Assembly (NCBI GenBank): GCA_963701375.1 | Contig: CAVOZT010000004.1 | Location: 868,001 to 932,000, forward strand | Source: CAVXTF01 sp963701375 | GTDB lineage: Bacteria > Actinomycetota > Acidimicrobiia > Acidimicrobiales > CAVXTF01 | DNA: 64,000 bases | Direction: 5' to 3' | The notes under the pieces: model-generated | Seen by the model: the letters and a program-made list of their open reading frames with translations, nothing else | The model's database searches: none | What the model was told of the DNA's origin: nothing | Shown here: in pieces, positions 16,004 to 24,961 of the stretch | Position numbering within the stretch: the stretch's first letter is position 1 | Layout: the number at the start of each line of letters is the position of its first letter | Made by a program: the position numbers and the translations under genes

Positions 16004-17029
16004 TCAGGAGATCGGGTGAGCCTCGAAAAACGCCCAGATGACTCCGTTTGCATCGATGGCGTCAGACTGTGGTCCCAGAACTCTGGTGATCGAGCGGGGC
16101 AGATGTGGGCCGCCGGGCCATTCGTGGCCTTCTCCGGTGATCGTGTAGAGCTCGACGCTCGCACTGCTTCGACATCCGCTGTATGAGGTGAGGGTGACGC
16201 CGGCACCACGTAGCGATGTCGCCGCGCGCGCAGAACACCCGTCCTGGGTCGCCCAATCGGTGGCCGCCTGAGGAACCGAGTAGGTCCAATAGGCCTGCCC
16301 GTTTCCGTCGTAGGGATCGACGGGATCGGCTGTTCCGTGAAACGAGATCACGGGCACGGCCCGAGATGCAGGACACGGATCGGGACGCCGCAGGCCGCTC
16401 ACCAGCGCCACGGCTGCGAACGTGTTCGAGGAGTCGCACGCGAGCTGGCTCGCAGTTCGGGCCCCGTCGGAGAATCCGGTGGCGAACACCCGGTTTCGGT
16501 CGATGCAGTAGCTACGCGAGAGATCTCCCACCAACTGCGTGAGGAACGCCACATCGTTAGGGGCGTTCGTCGGTACGGCCCTGCCACCGAAGAGCGGTTG
16601 GCCGGGAACATTCCAGTCGAACCCGGATCCGTCAGGTATTAAGCCTTGCGGGTACGCCACGACGAACCCGTCGGCGTCTGCGTTCGCGTCCATGCCCGTC
16701 AGCCCCTCTTGCTCTAAGGCAGTGCTCCCGCTGCCGTGCATGTTGAGAACGAGCGGCACCCTGTTGTCACCCGTGTACCCGTTCGGCACGTGCACGATCA
16801 CGGTTCTGGTCTTTCCTGCGAAAGACAGATTGAGCGTCGTAGAGCCTGAACCCGCCGAACCGCATCCGGTCTGTGTCACGGGACCTGTCGTCGCAGTCGT
16901 ACCCGAGGACGAAGTGGTGCCGGCGCTGCCGGATTTTCCGCACGATCCGAGCGCCAGCGTTGCTACGATGCCGAACGCGAGCCAGGCAAAGCCAATGCGA
17001 AGTTCTCGGCGATCACGACGGGATTGCAT
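16004..17029 (-). CDS. PHB depolymerase/feruloyl esterase-like lipoprotein (LpqC type)
   Basis: A 341-residue secreted esterase of COG3509. The N-terminus has twin Arg, a hydrophobic core and a lipobox LALGSC near residue 29, so it is a predicted lipoprotein. A Ser/Thr-rich spacer follows. The hydrolase core shows VPLVLNMHGSGSTALEQE (oxyanion hole), VFATGFSDGARTASQLACD (nucleophile Ser in GFSDG), VISFHGTADPVDPYDG (Asp region) and GEGHEWPGG (catalytic His). Several Cys pairs suggest disulfides. It is the kind of enzyme that cleaves polyester or aromatic esters outside the cell. Confidence 0.88.
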   Translation of the reverse strand: MQSRRDRRELRIGFAWLAFGIVATLALGSCGKSGSAGTTSSSGTTATTGPVTQTGCGSAGSGSTTLNLSFAGKTRTVIVHVPNGYTGDNRVPLVLNMHGSGSTALEQEGLTGMDANADADGFVVAYPQGLIPDGSGFDWNVPGQPLFGGRAVPTNAPNDVAFLTQLVGDLSRSYCIDRNRVFATGFSDGARTASQLACDSSNTFAAVALVSGLRRPDPCPASRAVPVISFHGTADPVDPYDGNGQAYWTYSVPQAATDWATQDGCSARAATSLRGAGVTLTSYSGCRSSASVELYTITGEGHEWPGGPHLPRSITRVLGPQSDAIDANGVIWAFFEAHPIS

Positions 17030-17308
17030 GTCGTGATGATGTCATCTGTTTGATTATCCACATCGTCATCCACATACAACCCCCAAGTTTTGCCTCTTGT
17101 TACCCCCAGCTTCGATACGCGAAGCTGAAGCGCGCGCTTGGCGGATCATCCACGGTGGAACGATGCGCGGGAGCGTGAACTCGGTCGGCTCGTCGCCTCT
17201 CGCTGCGTGTTGCTGCCCCCCGCAGACGCAAAAGGGGGGCGGCGCCGGCCATTCCTCCTCTTTCGCGTGCTTTGATGTACGTCAGGCCGAAACGTACGGG
17301 GAGAACCG
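17030..17308. other. Intergenic region with two DnaA-box-like 9-mers
   Basis: No gene is seen in these 279 bases. TTATCCACA at 17054-17062 is a perfect consensus DnaA box. TCATCCACA at 17066-17074 differs by one base, in the same orientation and 12 bp away. A short inverted repeat (GATGA-TG-TCATC) lies just before them at 17035-17046. The SRPBCC gene's ribosome site GGGGAG is at its right end. Confidence 0.5.
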
Positions 17309-17818
17309 TTGAGCTCTGATGCTGGAGAGGTGAAGGTCACCCAGGCTGTCGATGCCCCGGCGGAGCGCGTTTGGGCGATGGTCTCAGACGTAACCCGCAT
17401 GGGGGAGTGGTCGCCCGAGAACGAGGGCGCCAGGTGGCTGCGTGGGGCGACGGGCCCTGAGCAAGGTGCGACGTTCCAGGGGACGAATCGCAATGGCAAA
17501 AAGAAGTGGAAGACGATGAGCCGGGTCGTCGACGCCGAGCCCGGTCGCCTTTTCAGCTTCCGTGTCACCGCAGCAGGCTTCAAGGTCTCTGAGTGGCGCT
17601 TCGAGTTCGCGCCCACTGAATCCGGTTGCCAGGTAACAGAAGTCTGGACCGACAGGCGCGGCCGCATAGCTGCGGCACTGGGAAAGCCGGTGAGCGGGGT
17701 TGCCGATCGCTCGTCGCACAATCGCGCCGGGATGGAGGAGACCCTCCGGCGGCTCAAGTCTTCGGCTGAGTCCGAATCGTCGAACGAGACAAACAACGAG
17801 ACAAACAATGTCGGATGA
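17309..17818 (+). CDS. SRPBCC (START/Bet v 1-like) family protein
   Basis: A 169-residue SRPBCC fold protein. It begins VTQAVDAPAERVWAMVSDVTRMGEWSPEN, the standard helix-grip start, and continues through WKTMSRVVDAEPGRLFSFRV and WRFEFAPTESGCQVTEVW. A long C-terminal helix (MEETLRRLKSSAES) closes the cavity. Such proteins bind small hydrophobic ligands or act as cyclases; no ligand can be assigned. TTG start 17309 is preceded by GGGGAG. Its last codons lie on an exact 12-bp tandem repeat (17783-17806) coding NETNNETN, and the stop overlaps the next gene. Confidence 0.87.
   Translation: MSSDAGEVKVTQAVDAPAERVWAMVSDVTRMGEWSPENEGARWLRGATGPEQGATFQGTNRNGKKKWKTMSRVVDAEPGRLFSFRVTAAGFKVSEWRFEFAPTESGCQVTEVWTDRRGRIAAALGKPVSGVADRSSHNRAGMEETLRRLKSSAESESSNETNNETNNVG
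17783..17806 (+). repeat. 12-bp tandem repeat at gene junction
   Basis: AACGAGACAAAC is repeated exactly head to tail at 17783-17794 and 17795-17806, immediately before the ATG of the PRC-barrel gene at 17808. Confidence 0.85.
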
Positions 17819-18170
17819 CGACGAGATCTCTTATATGGCTCTTGCGATCGGAACCGACGTCCAGAGCTCTACCGGCACGACGTTCGGCACCGTCGAGCAC
17901 GTCCTCGAGATTCCCGAGCTCGACCTGTTCGACGGGATAGTCGTTACCACCCAGCACGGCTTGCGCTTCGTCGATCGCGACCAGATCACTCAGATTACGT
18001 CTCACGTCGTAAGGTGCGCGCTGAGCGACGAAGAAGCGGCAAACCTTCCGGCTCCTGGTGGTCCGCCCGTCTACCGGGTGAACGCCCTGCAAGATGTCGG
18101 TCCTTCGCTGACGGCACGGCTCGGTCGCATGTTCCGTAGGGAGCACTGGATCGAGAAGAAAGACAGGTAA
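17808..18170 (+). CDS. PRC-barrel-like small protein
   Basis: A 120-residue protein starting at ATG 17808, 11 nt inside the SRPBCC gene. The N-terminal half (MALAIGTDVQSSTGTTFGTVEHVLEIPELDLFDGIVV...FVDRDQI) has the PRC-barrel pattern of a conserved G-x-V switch between short strands. The C-terminus is basic (LGRMFRREHWIEKKDR). PRC-barrels serve in RNA processing and in photosynthetic complexes, and many actinobacterial ones are of unknown role. The overlap suggests a two-gene operon with translational coupling. Confidence 0.78.
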   Translation: MSDDDEISYMALAIGTDVQSSTGTTFGTVEHVLEIPELDLFDGIVVTTQHGLRFVDRDQITQITSHVVRCALSDEEAANLPAPGGPPVYRVNALQDVGPSLTARLGRMFRREHWIEKKDR

Positions 18171-18640
18171 CGCCGGCGCCAAGTCAGGCCGACCGTCAAC
18201 CCTCCGAGCAACCGTCCGAGAATCTCTCCACTGGAATCCGTCTCGCGTAACAGCACCGACGCGATGGCGACCAGAGCGACGACCAGCGCCGCGCCTCCCG
18301 CTGTCACGGCGAGAATGTGACTCCCAGTTGCGTCAGCAGCGACGGCAGCGCAAAGTTCGATCGTTGCAGCGGCCGGTAGCAGCAGGTTCGCGCCGGGCAG
18401 GTCGCGTCGCGTACATGCCGAACGCAGACCGAAGATCGCCAGGGTGACGAGAACAGGAAGCACACCGCCACGCAGCGACGCAAGCATCGGTCCTGGGTGT
18501 GATCCGTCGGAGAGCCAGCCCACCCACAGGTATCCGAGGACGAGGCTGACGTTCGCCGTGATCATGAGACCAGGGCAGCTGAAGTCGACTGCGGGGGCCG
18601 TGGGGCTCAGGTGGGCATGCGGATGAGATTCGTCTGGCAC
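18071..18640 (-). CDS. Hypothetical membrane protein
   Basis: A 189-residue open frame with about four hydrophobic helices (LMITANVSLVLGYLWVGWL, GVLPVLVTLAIFGL, LLLPAAATIELCAAVAA, ILAVTAGGAALVVALVAIASVLL). The first 20 residues are His/Pro-rich. The last 33 codons are antisense to the PRC-barrel gene and read as basic, Cys-containing sequence, so the true C-terminus may be earlier and hidden by an indel. No family is recognised. Confidence 0.6.
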   Translation of the reverse strand: MPDESHPHAHLSPTAPAVDFSCPGLMITANVSLVLGYLWVGWLSDGSHPGPMLASLRGGVLPVLVTLAIFGLRSACTRRDLPGANLLLPAAATIELCAAVAADATGSHILAVTAGGAALVVALVAIASVLLRETDSSGEILGRLLGGLTVGLTWRRRYLSFFSIQCSLRNMRPSRAVSEGPTSCRAFTR

Positions 18641-18814
18641 GGCGGTCCTCTTCCGTCAGATATCTAGTAAATCTATGGATTAAGTCATGTTTATCGTGTC
18701 AGAGGCTCGGGGTCAAGGAACTCTGCGGATCGGCCGCTCACCAGGGGCGGGGGACGGTCAGGGTCAGACAGAGAGGCGGGCAACCCGCCCGAGGTCAACG
18801 AGCGAGGCGGGATA
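18641..18814. other. Intergenic region between two minus-strand genes
   Basis: No gene is seen. The left part (18655-18700) is unusually AT-rich for this DNA, with the palindrome AGATATCT at 18658-18665. It is the likely promoter of the membrane protein gene ending at 18640. Confidence 0.4.
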
Positions 18815-19943
18815 TCAGGCCGCAGCGGCTGTGACGACTGCGGCTGGTTGCTCGCGATGGCTGTATGCCCACCCGGGGCCTCGAACCACGTACGACAGTC
18901 GCTCGCGCCACCCTTCCGAGTGCCACACGTCGCTCAGCATCTCGCGGTGCTCGTGCGCTGCGATGCGAAGAGGGTTGAACGTTTTTATGTTGCGCGTCAA
19001 GCCGTAGACCACCCGCTCGCGTTCCGGTTCGAAGGTCCCGAACAGACGGTCCCAGATGATGAGGATGCTGCCGTGGTTCCTGTCGATGTACTGCGGGTTC
19101 ACCCCGTGGTGCACGCGGTGGTGCGACGGAGTGTTAAGGACCTTCTCGAGAAAGCCGAGCCGGCCGATCGCCTCTGTGTGGATCCAGAATTGGTAGATCA
19201 GGTTGATCCCCCTCGCGGACGAGATCAGGCTCGGCCGGAATCCGGCCAGGCAGAGCGCGCCTTGAGGCAGGAACGTTCCGAGTGCGTCGGCGACAGGCTG
19301 GCGAAGCGCCGTGGAAAGGTTGTAACGCTCGCTCGAGTGGTGCACCACGTGAACCGCCCACATGTAGCGGCTCTCGTGCATGAACCGGTGGTTCCAGTAG
19401 TAGATGAAGTCCCACGTGAGAATCGCGACTGCGAGCGCTTTGGGGCCTGTGCCCACGTCGCGCTTCCGCCTTTTTGCCCAGAGCTTTTCTGACGTCGTGT
19501 TCGACGCCCACGCTGTCGCCGTCGCGATTCCTCCCGCCACCACCGCCGCCACGGCAGCGCTGCCCGCAACCTTTCGAGCCCTGCGCCTGCGCTCTGCCGC
19601 GGTTGAGCGGATTCGCTTGCACGCCGGCGATCTCTTCGTCATGCTCGCTCTCGGTCTTGCGCGTGATGGCGTCGGCGATCGCAGTGATCGCTACTCCGGC
19701 TCCTGCTACGGCAACGAGGGCCTTCGCGTAGCGCCCGCGGCCGGGGGTCAGAGGATCCAGGAGTTTCTGAGCCACGAGTGGTGCGACGAGGCTCCCGACG
19801 CCCATCGTCATGCTGGCGATCGTGTCGCGCCACTCGTAGTCCCCGGGCGTGGCGCCCCTCTCGGCGGCGTGGCGCCGAAGCCAGGCGTACTCGGCTGCGA
19901 TGCTGCCGAAGTACACGGGGATCGCTGCAACCGTCAGTTCCAT
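18815..19943 (-). pseudogene. Sterol desaturase/fatty acid hydroxylase family protein, frameshifted
   Basis: Two minus-strand frames form one protein. The N-terminal frame (ATG 19943, MELTVAAIPVYFGSIAAEYAWLRRHA) has hydrophobic helices and ends near residue 110. The second frame supplies the di-iron histidine clusters: HRFMHESRYMWAVHVVHHSSERYN and NTPSHHRVHHG, then HGSILIIWDRLFGTF. The switch lies around 19590-19620 in an Arg-coding, C/G-rich stretch. All histidine motifs survive, so the break may be an indel artefact. A functional protein would hydroxylate or desaturate a lipid in the membrane. The second frame also has an ATG at 19642, but starting there would remove the usual N-terminal helices. 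Confidence 0.78.
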
Positions 19944-20042
19944 CTCGCGTCCATCTCGACTATTCGACCGGCAGGTCGGCCACCATTGTGGCGCGCACTT
20001 GTCGGCAGTGCCCGATCCCGGTCGCGCGGCCCCGGAAGAGGA

Positions 20043-20813
20043 TCAGGCGTAAGTGCCGAACGTGACGTCACTTAGACCGACGGCAACAGAGACGCGGGTC
20101 TCGGCCCGAGGTGGTTCGCGTCCGTGCGAGATCCACACCGCGCTCAGTCCCGCCGACAACGCCCCCTCGATGTCGCGATCCCAGTTGTCGCCCACCATCA
20201 CAGCGTCGCGAGGTTCGGCACCAAGAGCATTGAGCGCGTGAAGGAAGATGGCTCGATCCGGCTTGCCCGACCCGAGCTCGCCGGAGATCACCACTGCGGA
20301 GAACTGTCCGGCCAGCCCGGTCTGCTCCAGCTTGAGCCGCTGGATGTCCGGTGGCCCGTTCGTCACCAGAGCCGCCGGCCCGATCGATACCGCCCGTCGG
20401 ACCAGGTCGGCGGCTCCCGGAGCGAGGGGATGGCCCGAGCGCTGGCCGTCCACGTAGATGCGTGACAGCTCAGGCGCGAGCTCTCGGGTCTTCCCTACCT
20501 GCTCGAGCGCACGGGACCACGTCGTCGTCCTGTAGGTCTGGACGAATCCCTGCAAGGGGGCGATAAGGGGGTGGGCCCCTTCGAATGTCGCCCACAGGCC
20601 CTCCCAGGATGCGATCCCGAGGTCCCGGCAGGCGGGGTGGTACTCCGACGCGTGCCATTCCGCCCGGGCGGTCTCGAGAACGAGTGTCTCCCACACGTCG
20701 GGATCGACGCCGACGGGGCCTGCGGTGGCCCTGAGCTGGGCTCTTGCATGCGCCTCCTCGACGATCAGGGTGTCGTCGAGATCCAGGAGGACCGCACGGA
20801 CGCTTCTTCCCAT
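20043..20813 (-). CDS. HAD-superfamily hydrolase (phosphatase)
   Basis: A 256-residue HAD phosphatase. Motif I is VLLDLDDTLI at residues 7-16, motif II VTNGPP, motif III GELGSGKPDRAIF (Lys) and motif IV VMVGDNWDRDIEGA. A helical cap lies between motifs I and II. Layout resembles the YjjG/haloacid-dehalogenase-like nucleotidase group, and the ending (AVWISHGREPP) is also typical. Start at ATG 20813 (MGRSVRAV), directly before motif I; the open frame reaches 21023 but overlaps the divergent HD-GYP gene. Substrate not predictable. Confidence 0.88.
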   Translation of the reverse strand: MGRSVRAVLLDLDDTLIVEEAHARAQLRATAGPVGVDPDVWETLVLETARAEWHASEYHPACRDLGIASWEGLWATFEGAHPLIAPLQGFVQTYRTTTWSRALEQVGKTRELAPELSRIYVDGQRSGHPLAPGAADLVRRAVSIGPAALVTNGPPDIQRLKLEQTGLAGQFSAVVISGELGSGKPDRAIFLHALNALGAEPRDAVMVGDNWDRDIEGALSAGLSAVWISHGREPPRAETRVSVAVGLSDVTFGTYA

Positions 20814-21002
20814 GGCACATGTTGGCCTGTGGCCGCACGTCTCAAATTCGGCGGACCGCCGGTCCGGCATGTCGGCACCGGCATATGCGTGCAGATATGT
20901 GGGTATATGACAACGAGTCCACAACCGGACGATTTGTCGCGGAGCCTGAAGTGGGCCGCACGACTGCAGAGCGAGCCTCTCTGGCACCGGGGGGACCGGA
21001 CC

Positions 21003-22889
21003 ATGGATCAAATCGACCAGCAAGCGGATCCAACACGCTGGCGGCCCCGGCCCGCGATCGCACGGACCGTCGCACTCGGCATCGTCGCAGCGCCCTTGGT
21101 CCTCGCCGTGGGCCTGGCGGTCCTCGTCGAGATGGTGATCCCCGAGCCCGGTGCCTCGCTCGGGCGGGTCGCCTGGTGGATCGGGGTGATCGGCCTGCCG
21201 ACCGCGGTCCTGTTCGTTTTCGAGCGTGCCGCCCTCAACGCCCGCACCCTGCCGATACTTCTCAAGATGGGGCTCGCATTTCCGGGTGAGGCACCTAAGC
21301 GTCTCGAGATCGCACTTCGCGCAGCGAACACCAGGAAGGTCGGCCGGCTACTGGAGCAGGCTCGCACCGAGGGAATCGCGGACGACCCGGTAGTAGCTGC
21401 CGACAGCATCGTCGTGCTTACTGCTGCACTGAGCGCTCACGATCGCACCACGCAGGGCCACGCCGACAGGGTCAGGGAGCTGACCGACCTCGTGGGAGCG
21501 GAGCTCCAGCTTCCTGGCGCGGACCTCGACCGCCTGCGCTGGGCCGCGCTGCTTCACGACATCGGCAAGCTGTCCGTGCACGGTGAGTTCTTGAACAAAA
21601 CGGGTCGCCTCTCGTCTGCGGAGCGCGAGTTGGTCCGTCGGCACACGCTCGAGGGCGCGAAGATCGTCGAGCCGCTGTCGGGATGGCTCGGCGAGTGGGC
21701 GTTGGCGATTCCCGAGCACCACGAGCGCCACGACGGCAGGGGTTATCCGTACGGATTGGAAGGTGAGGAGATCTCCCTCGGCGGGCGCATCGTGGCGGTT
21801 GTCGACGCGTACGACGTCATGACGAGCGGACGTTCTTACAAGAAGCCGGCCACCCCCGACGCAGCTCGAGCCGAAATTGCCCGGTTGTCCGGGGCGCAAT
21901 TCGATCCGGTCGTGGTGCGGGCTTTCCTCGCGGTGCCGGTGAAGCAGTTGCACGGCCTTCAACCGCTCGCGTGGCTCGGATCTGTTCGTGTCCAGACTGG
22001 TGGACCTGGGCTCGCCGCGCTGGGCAGGACGGCTGCGGCAGTCGTCGTGGCGGGTTCGGTGCTCGGTCTCACGGCATGGCGGTACGGGTCCCCGCAACAC
22101 GGTGTCGGCGCGTTCGCGCAATCGACCGGAGCGACCGGAGGAAACGGTGGCGGCTCTACCGATCCGCAGCCCGGGACGCCCGGCACGGCTTCATCGAACG
22201 CCGGAGTGATCGGCGACCCGAGCACGACGAGCGGCTCGAGACGTGCGACGACGGTCCAGGTCGTGAAGAACGTCGGCGACAGACACTTCGGGGATCCCCG
22301 AACGCGCAGTGGATCGTCGGGGCCGGGGGGGACCTCCGGTGGTTCGGCGAGTCATCGTGGCGGAGGCCCTTCTGGAACGTCGAGCCCTGCTGACCCACCG
22401 CCTTCGACCGGCGGCTCACCGCCCCCTACGACCTCTGGCGGATCGCCCCCGCCGACGACCGGACCACCGCCACCGTCGACTACCGGACCACCGCCACCGC
22501 CCACGACCGGACCACCGCCGCCTCCGACAACCGATCCGCCGCCGCCTCCGACAACCGATCCGCCGCCGCCACCCCCGCCGCCGCCCCCCGCTCCGGTCAC
22601 GGGACTACAGGCTTCGTCGACGTGCACCAACGTGGTGTTAGGGCCGCAGGTGAACCTCCGCTGGAGGGACAGCACTTCTCGCTCGGTCACCAACTACGAG
22701 ATCCTGCGCAGCTCGAACGGTTCGAGCTATTCAGCGATCGCAGAGGTGTCGGCGCGTTCGACGTCCTACTCCGATTCGAACGTCCAAGGGCTCGGTACGA
22801 CTTACTGGTACAAGGTCGAGGCTCGCGGCCCCGACGGTTCCGCCACGAGCAGCGCCGTCTCTGTGACGACTCCGCTCACCTGCTTATGA
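21003..22889 (+). CDS. HD-GYP phosphodiesterase-like membrane protein fused to extracellular fibronectin III domain
   Basis: About 628 residues. ATG 21003 is preferred because a G-rich stretch (GGGGGG) lies 8 nt upstream; ATG 20907 is the alternative. Two transmembrane helices come first (residues about 20-75). The HD-GYP domain follows: HTQGHADRVREL-like entry, LLHDIGKLSVHGEF, IPEHHERHDGRGYPYGLEGEEI and VDAYDVMTSGRSYKK. A third helix is near residue 345, then a 180-residue disordered linker with PPPTTxPPP repeats, and finally a fibronectin type III domain (VNLRWRDSTSRSVTNYEILRSS...YWYKVEARGPDG) with two Cys. The enzyme half is predicted cytosolic and the FN3 half outside. A role in cyclic-dinucleotide breakdown is inferred from the family. 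Confidence 0.88.
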   Translation: MDQIDQQADPTRWRPRPAIARTVALGIVAAPLVLAVGLAVLVEMVIPEPGASLGRVAWWIGVIGLPTAVLFVFERAALNARTLPILLKMGLAFPGEAPKRLEIALRAANTRKVGRLLEQARTEGIADDPVVAADSIVVLTAALSAHDRTTQGHADRVRELTDLVGAELQLPGADLDRLRWAALLHDIGKLSVHGEFLNKTGRLSSAERELVRRHTLEGAKIVEPLSGWLGEWALAIPEHHERHDGRGYPYGLEGEEISLGGRIVAVVDAYDVMTSGRSYKKPATPDAARAEIARLSGAQFDPVVVRAFLAVPVKQLHGLQPLAWLGSVRVQTGGPGLAALGRTAAAVVVAGSVLGLTAWRYGSPQHGVGAFAQSTGATGGNGGGSTDPQPGTPGTASSNAGVIGDPSTTSGSRRATTVQVVKNVGDRHFGDPRTRSGSSGPGGTSGGSASHRGGGPSGTSSPADPPPSTGGSPPPTTSGGSPPPTTGPPPPSTTGPPPPPTTGPPPPPTTDPPPPPTTDPPPPPPPPPPAPVTGLQASSTCTNVVLGPQVNLRWRDSTSRSVTNYEILRSSNGSSYSAIAEVSARSTSYSDSNVQGLGTTYWYKVEARGPDGSATSSAVSVTTPLTCL

Positions 22890-23725
22890 GGTTCTCGCGT
22901 CGCGCGAAGCGAATCCCGCGGCGACGTTCAAGAGGCTGATGGCGGCGGCACTTACGGTGACGGAAGCAACGTCGGCCTCGGGGTCCACCTCGACGATGTC
23001 CACAGCGCGTACCGCGCTGTGGTGTCCGGCCTCGTAAGCAGCTTCGAACAGATCGCGGGGCGCGAGGCCGCCGGGTCTCGCACCCGGTGCCCCGGGGGCA
23101 AACGCGCGGTCCAGGACGTCGATGTCCAAATCGACGTAGATCGAGTCGCAACGCGCGGCGAGTATGTCGAGTAGGTCGGGCACTTCGTCGACTGCGTCCG
23201 GCCCGATGATCGTCACTCCGATCTCTTCGCACCACATCCTGTGTGCCCGCACGTTCGAGAAGCCAGCGATCCCGACCTGAACAATCTGCGTTCCCGGCAG
23301 CCCCGCGTCCACCAGAGCGCGTACCGGCGAACCGTTTCCCGGCTGGCCAGGCGGGTACTCCCGGACGTCGTGGTGCGCGTCCAAGGTGAGAAGGCCCCAC
23401 GAGCTCAGGTCGTCGCGACCGGCGAGCGCCTCGTAGGTGACCCCGTTGTGGCCCCCTACGAGAACCGTGAGTGGGGCGTCTAGTGGCGGCGGGACGAGGT
23501 CGTCACCGAGATCTACTACAGGCAGAAGCGACAAGTCGACGTCGCGCTCCGAGTGATATGAGGAAAGACCGCGAGGCTCGCGCGGATTGCCGCCGGCGCC
23601 AGGTCGTAACGGCTCGGGGTGACGGCCCCCTCGCGTAGCGGGACGCCTGCTACGACGAGCGAATCGCCCGGTGCGATCGTCTTTCCTGCGAGCCATTCCG
23701 CCGCTGTCGGCCACTCGGCACTCAT
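22884..23725 (-). pseudogene. hutG: Arginase-family ureohydrolase, probable formimidoylglutamase (HutG), frameshifted
   Basis: The N-terminal frame starts at ATG 23725 (MSAEWPTAAEWLAGK) and runs to about 23555. A one-base shift leads into SYHSERDVDLSLLPVVDLGDD. The remainder has the arginase metal ligands: GGHNGVTYEAL, TLDAHHDVREY and YVDLDIDVLDRAFAPGAPGARPGG. It would hydrolyse N-formiminoglutamate to glutamate and formamide, finishing histidine breakdown; this substrate is inferred from its place as the last hut gene, 22 nt after hutI. Agmatinase or guanidinobutyrase are alternatives. The 3' end overlaps the convergent HD-GYP gene by 6 nt. Confidence 0.78.
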
Positions 23726-23747
23726 CGCGCCACCGGCGCGTCAATCG

Positions 23748-24961
23748 TCATCGCACCACCATTCCGTCTTTCGTGACGTGGGCGACGACGTCCATCCCCG
23801 GATGGTAGGGGAGATCCACCCAGTGATCGCCGTCGATCACGACCATGTCGCCCCGTGCCCCAACCGACAGATGACCAATGTCGTCGCGGCGAAGCGCGCG
23901 GGCGCCACCCCAAGTTGCAGCGCGCAGAGCCTCGTCAGCGGACATGCCGTACTCGCTGCATGCGACCGCAATGACGAAAGCCATCGAGGTGGTGTAGCTG
24001 GTGCCCGGATTGCAATCCGTCGCAAGCGCAACCTCGACGCCGGCCTCGAGGAGCATGCGCGCCGGCGCGTAGGCCGACCGGAGACAGAACGAAGTCGCAG
24101 GCAAGAGGACCGCCACGACGCCGGCCCGTTCGAGGGCCTTTGCGTCGTCTGAAGTGACGTGTACGAGATGGTCCGCTGACGCGCACCTCAGCTCCGCAGC
24201 GAGCATGGCGCCACCGGTGTGGGCCAGCTCCTCCGCGTGGATGCGGGGTACGAGGCCGTGAGCCTCGCCTGCATTGAGAACTCTGCCGCGCCGACTCGAC
24301 CGAAAGTGCTCCCACGTCGCAGAATGCGTCGCAGCTCTGAGCAAGAGCCGCGCAAGCGGGGATCATCTCGTTTATGACCAGGTCCACGTAACCCGGCTCG
24401 GGATCGAGGTGGGCGCCGAGGAACGTCGGAACCAACTCTGCGGCGGTCAGCTCTGAAGCGGCCGCCACGGCTTCGAGCGAGCGGATCTCGGTTGCCGTAT
24501 CGAGGCCGTAACCAGACTTGACCTCGATGGTCGTCGTGCCACCTTGGATGCACTTCTCCGCACGCTCGACCACACTTGCGGTCAGTTCGGCTTTCGAGGC
24601 TGCCCGTGTAGACGTGACGGTGCGCATGATCCCGCCCGCCTCGTAGGGCTTCCCTGCAAGTCGCACGCCGAATTCTTCTGCCGCGGTCTCCCGCGAACAC
24701 GAGATGCGTGTGCACGTCGACGAATCCCGGGACCACCGCCCGTCCAGTTGCGTCGAGCTCGGGGACCCCGTCGAGATTCAGATCCAGCGCGTCGTCGGTA
24801 CCTCCCGGAAGGGCGTTCATCATGTCGCGAACCTTGTCCGACCGCAGAGCTCGTTCTGCGACGATTCCTGCCACCCTTCCCCGGCTCACCACGATGCAGA
24901 CGGGTCCGTCCGGGTTGTGGCCGAAGACTCGTGCCGCCCGCCGTACGAGGAGGTCAGGCAT
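23748..24961 (-). pseudogene. hutI: Imidazolonepropionase HutI, two frameshifts
   Basis: Three frames make a HutI of about 400 residues. The first (ATG 24961, MPDLLVRRAARVFG) contains VVPGFVDVHTHLVFAGD, the metal-binding HxH. The second resumes near 24690 with VRLAGKPYEAGGIMRTV and IQGGTTTIEVKSGYGLD...LVPTFLGAH. The third resumes near 24300 with RVLNAGEAHGLVPRIHAEEL, ALATDCNPGTSYTTSMAFV and GDMVVIDGDHWVDL. All amidohydrolase ligands are present, so indels rather than decay are likely. It opens imidazolonepropionate to formiminoglutamate. The start overlaps the hutU stop by 8 nt. Confidence 0.85.

Noticed and set aside
17054..17074. DnaA boxes considered as the replication origin
   Set aside because: No dnaA, dnaN, gyrB or other origin-linked genes and no cluster of further boxes.
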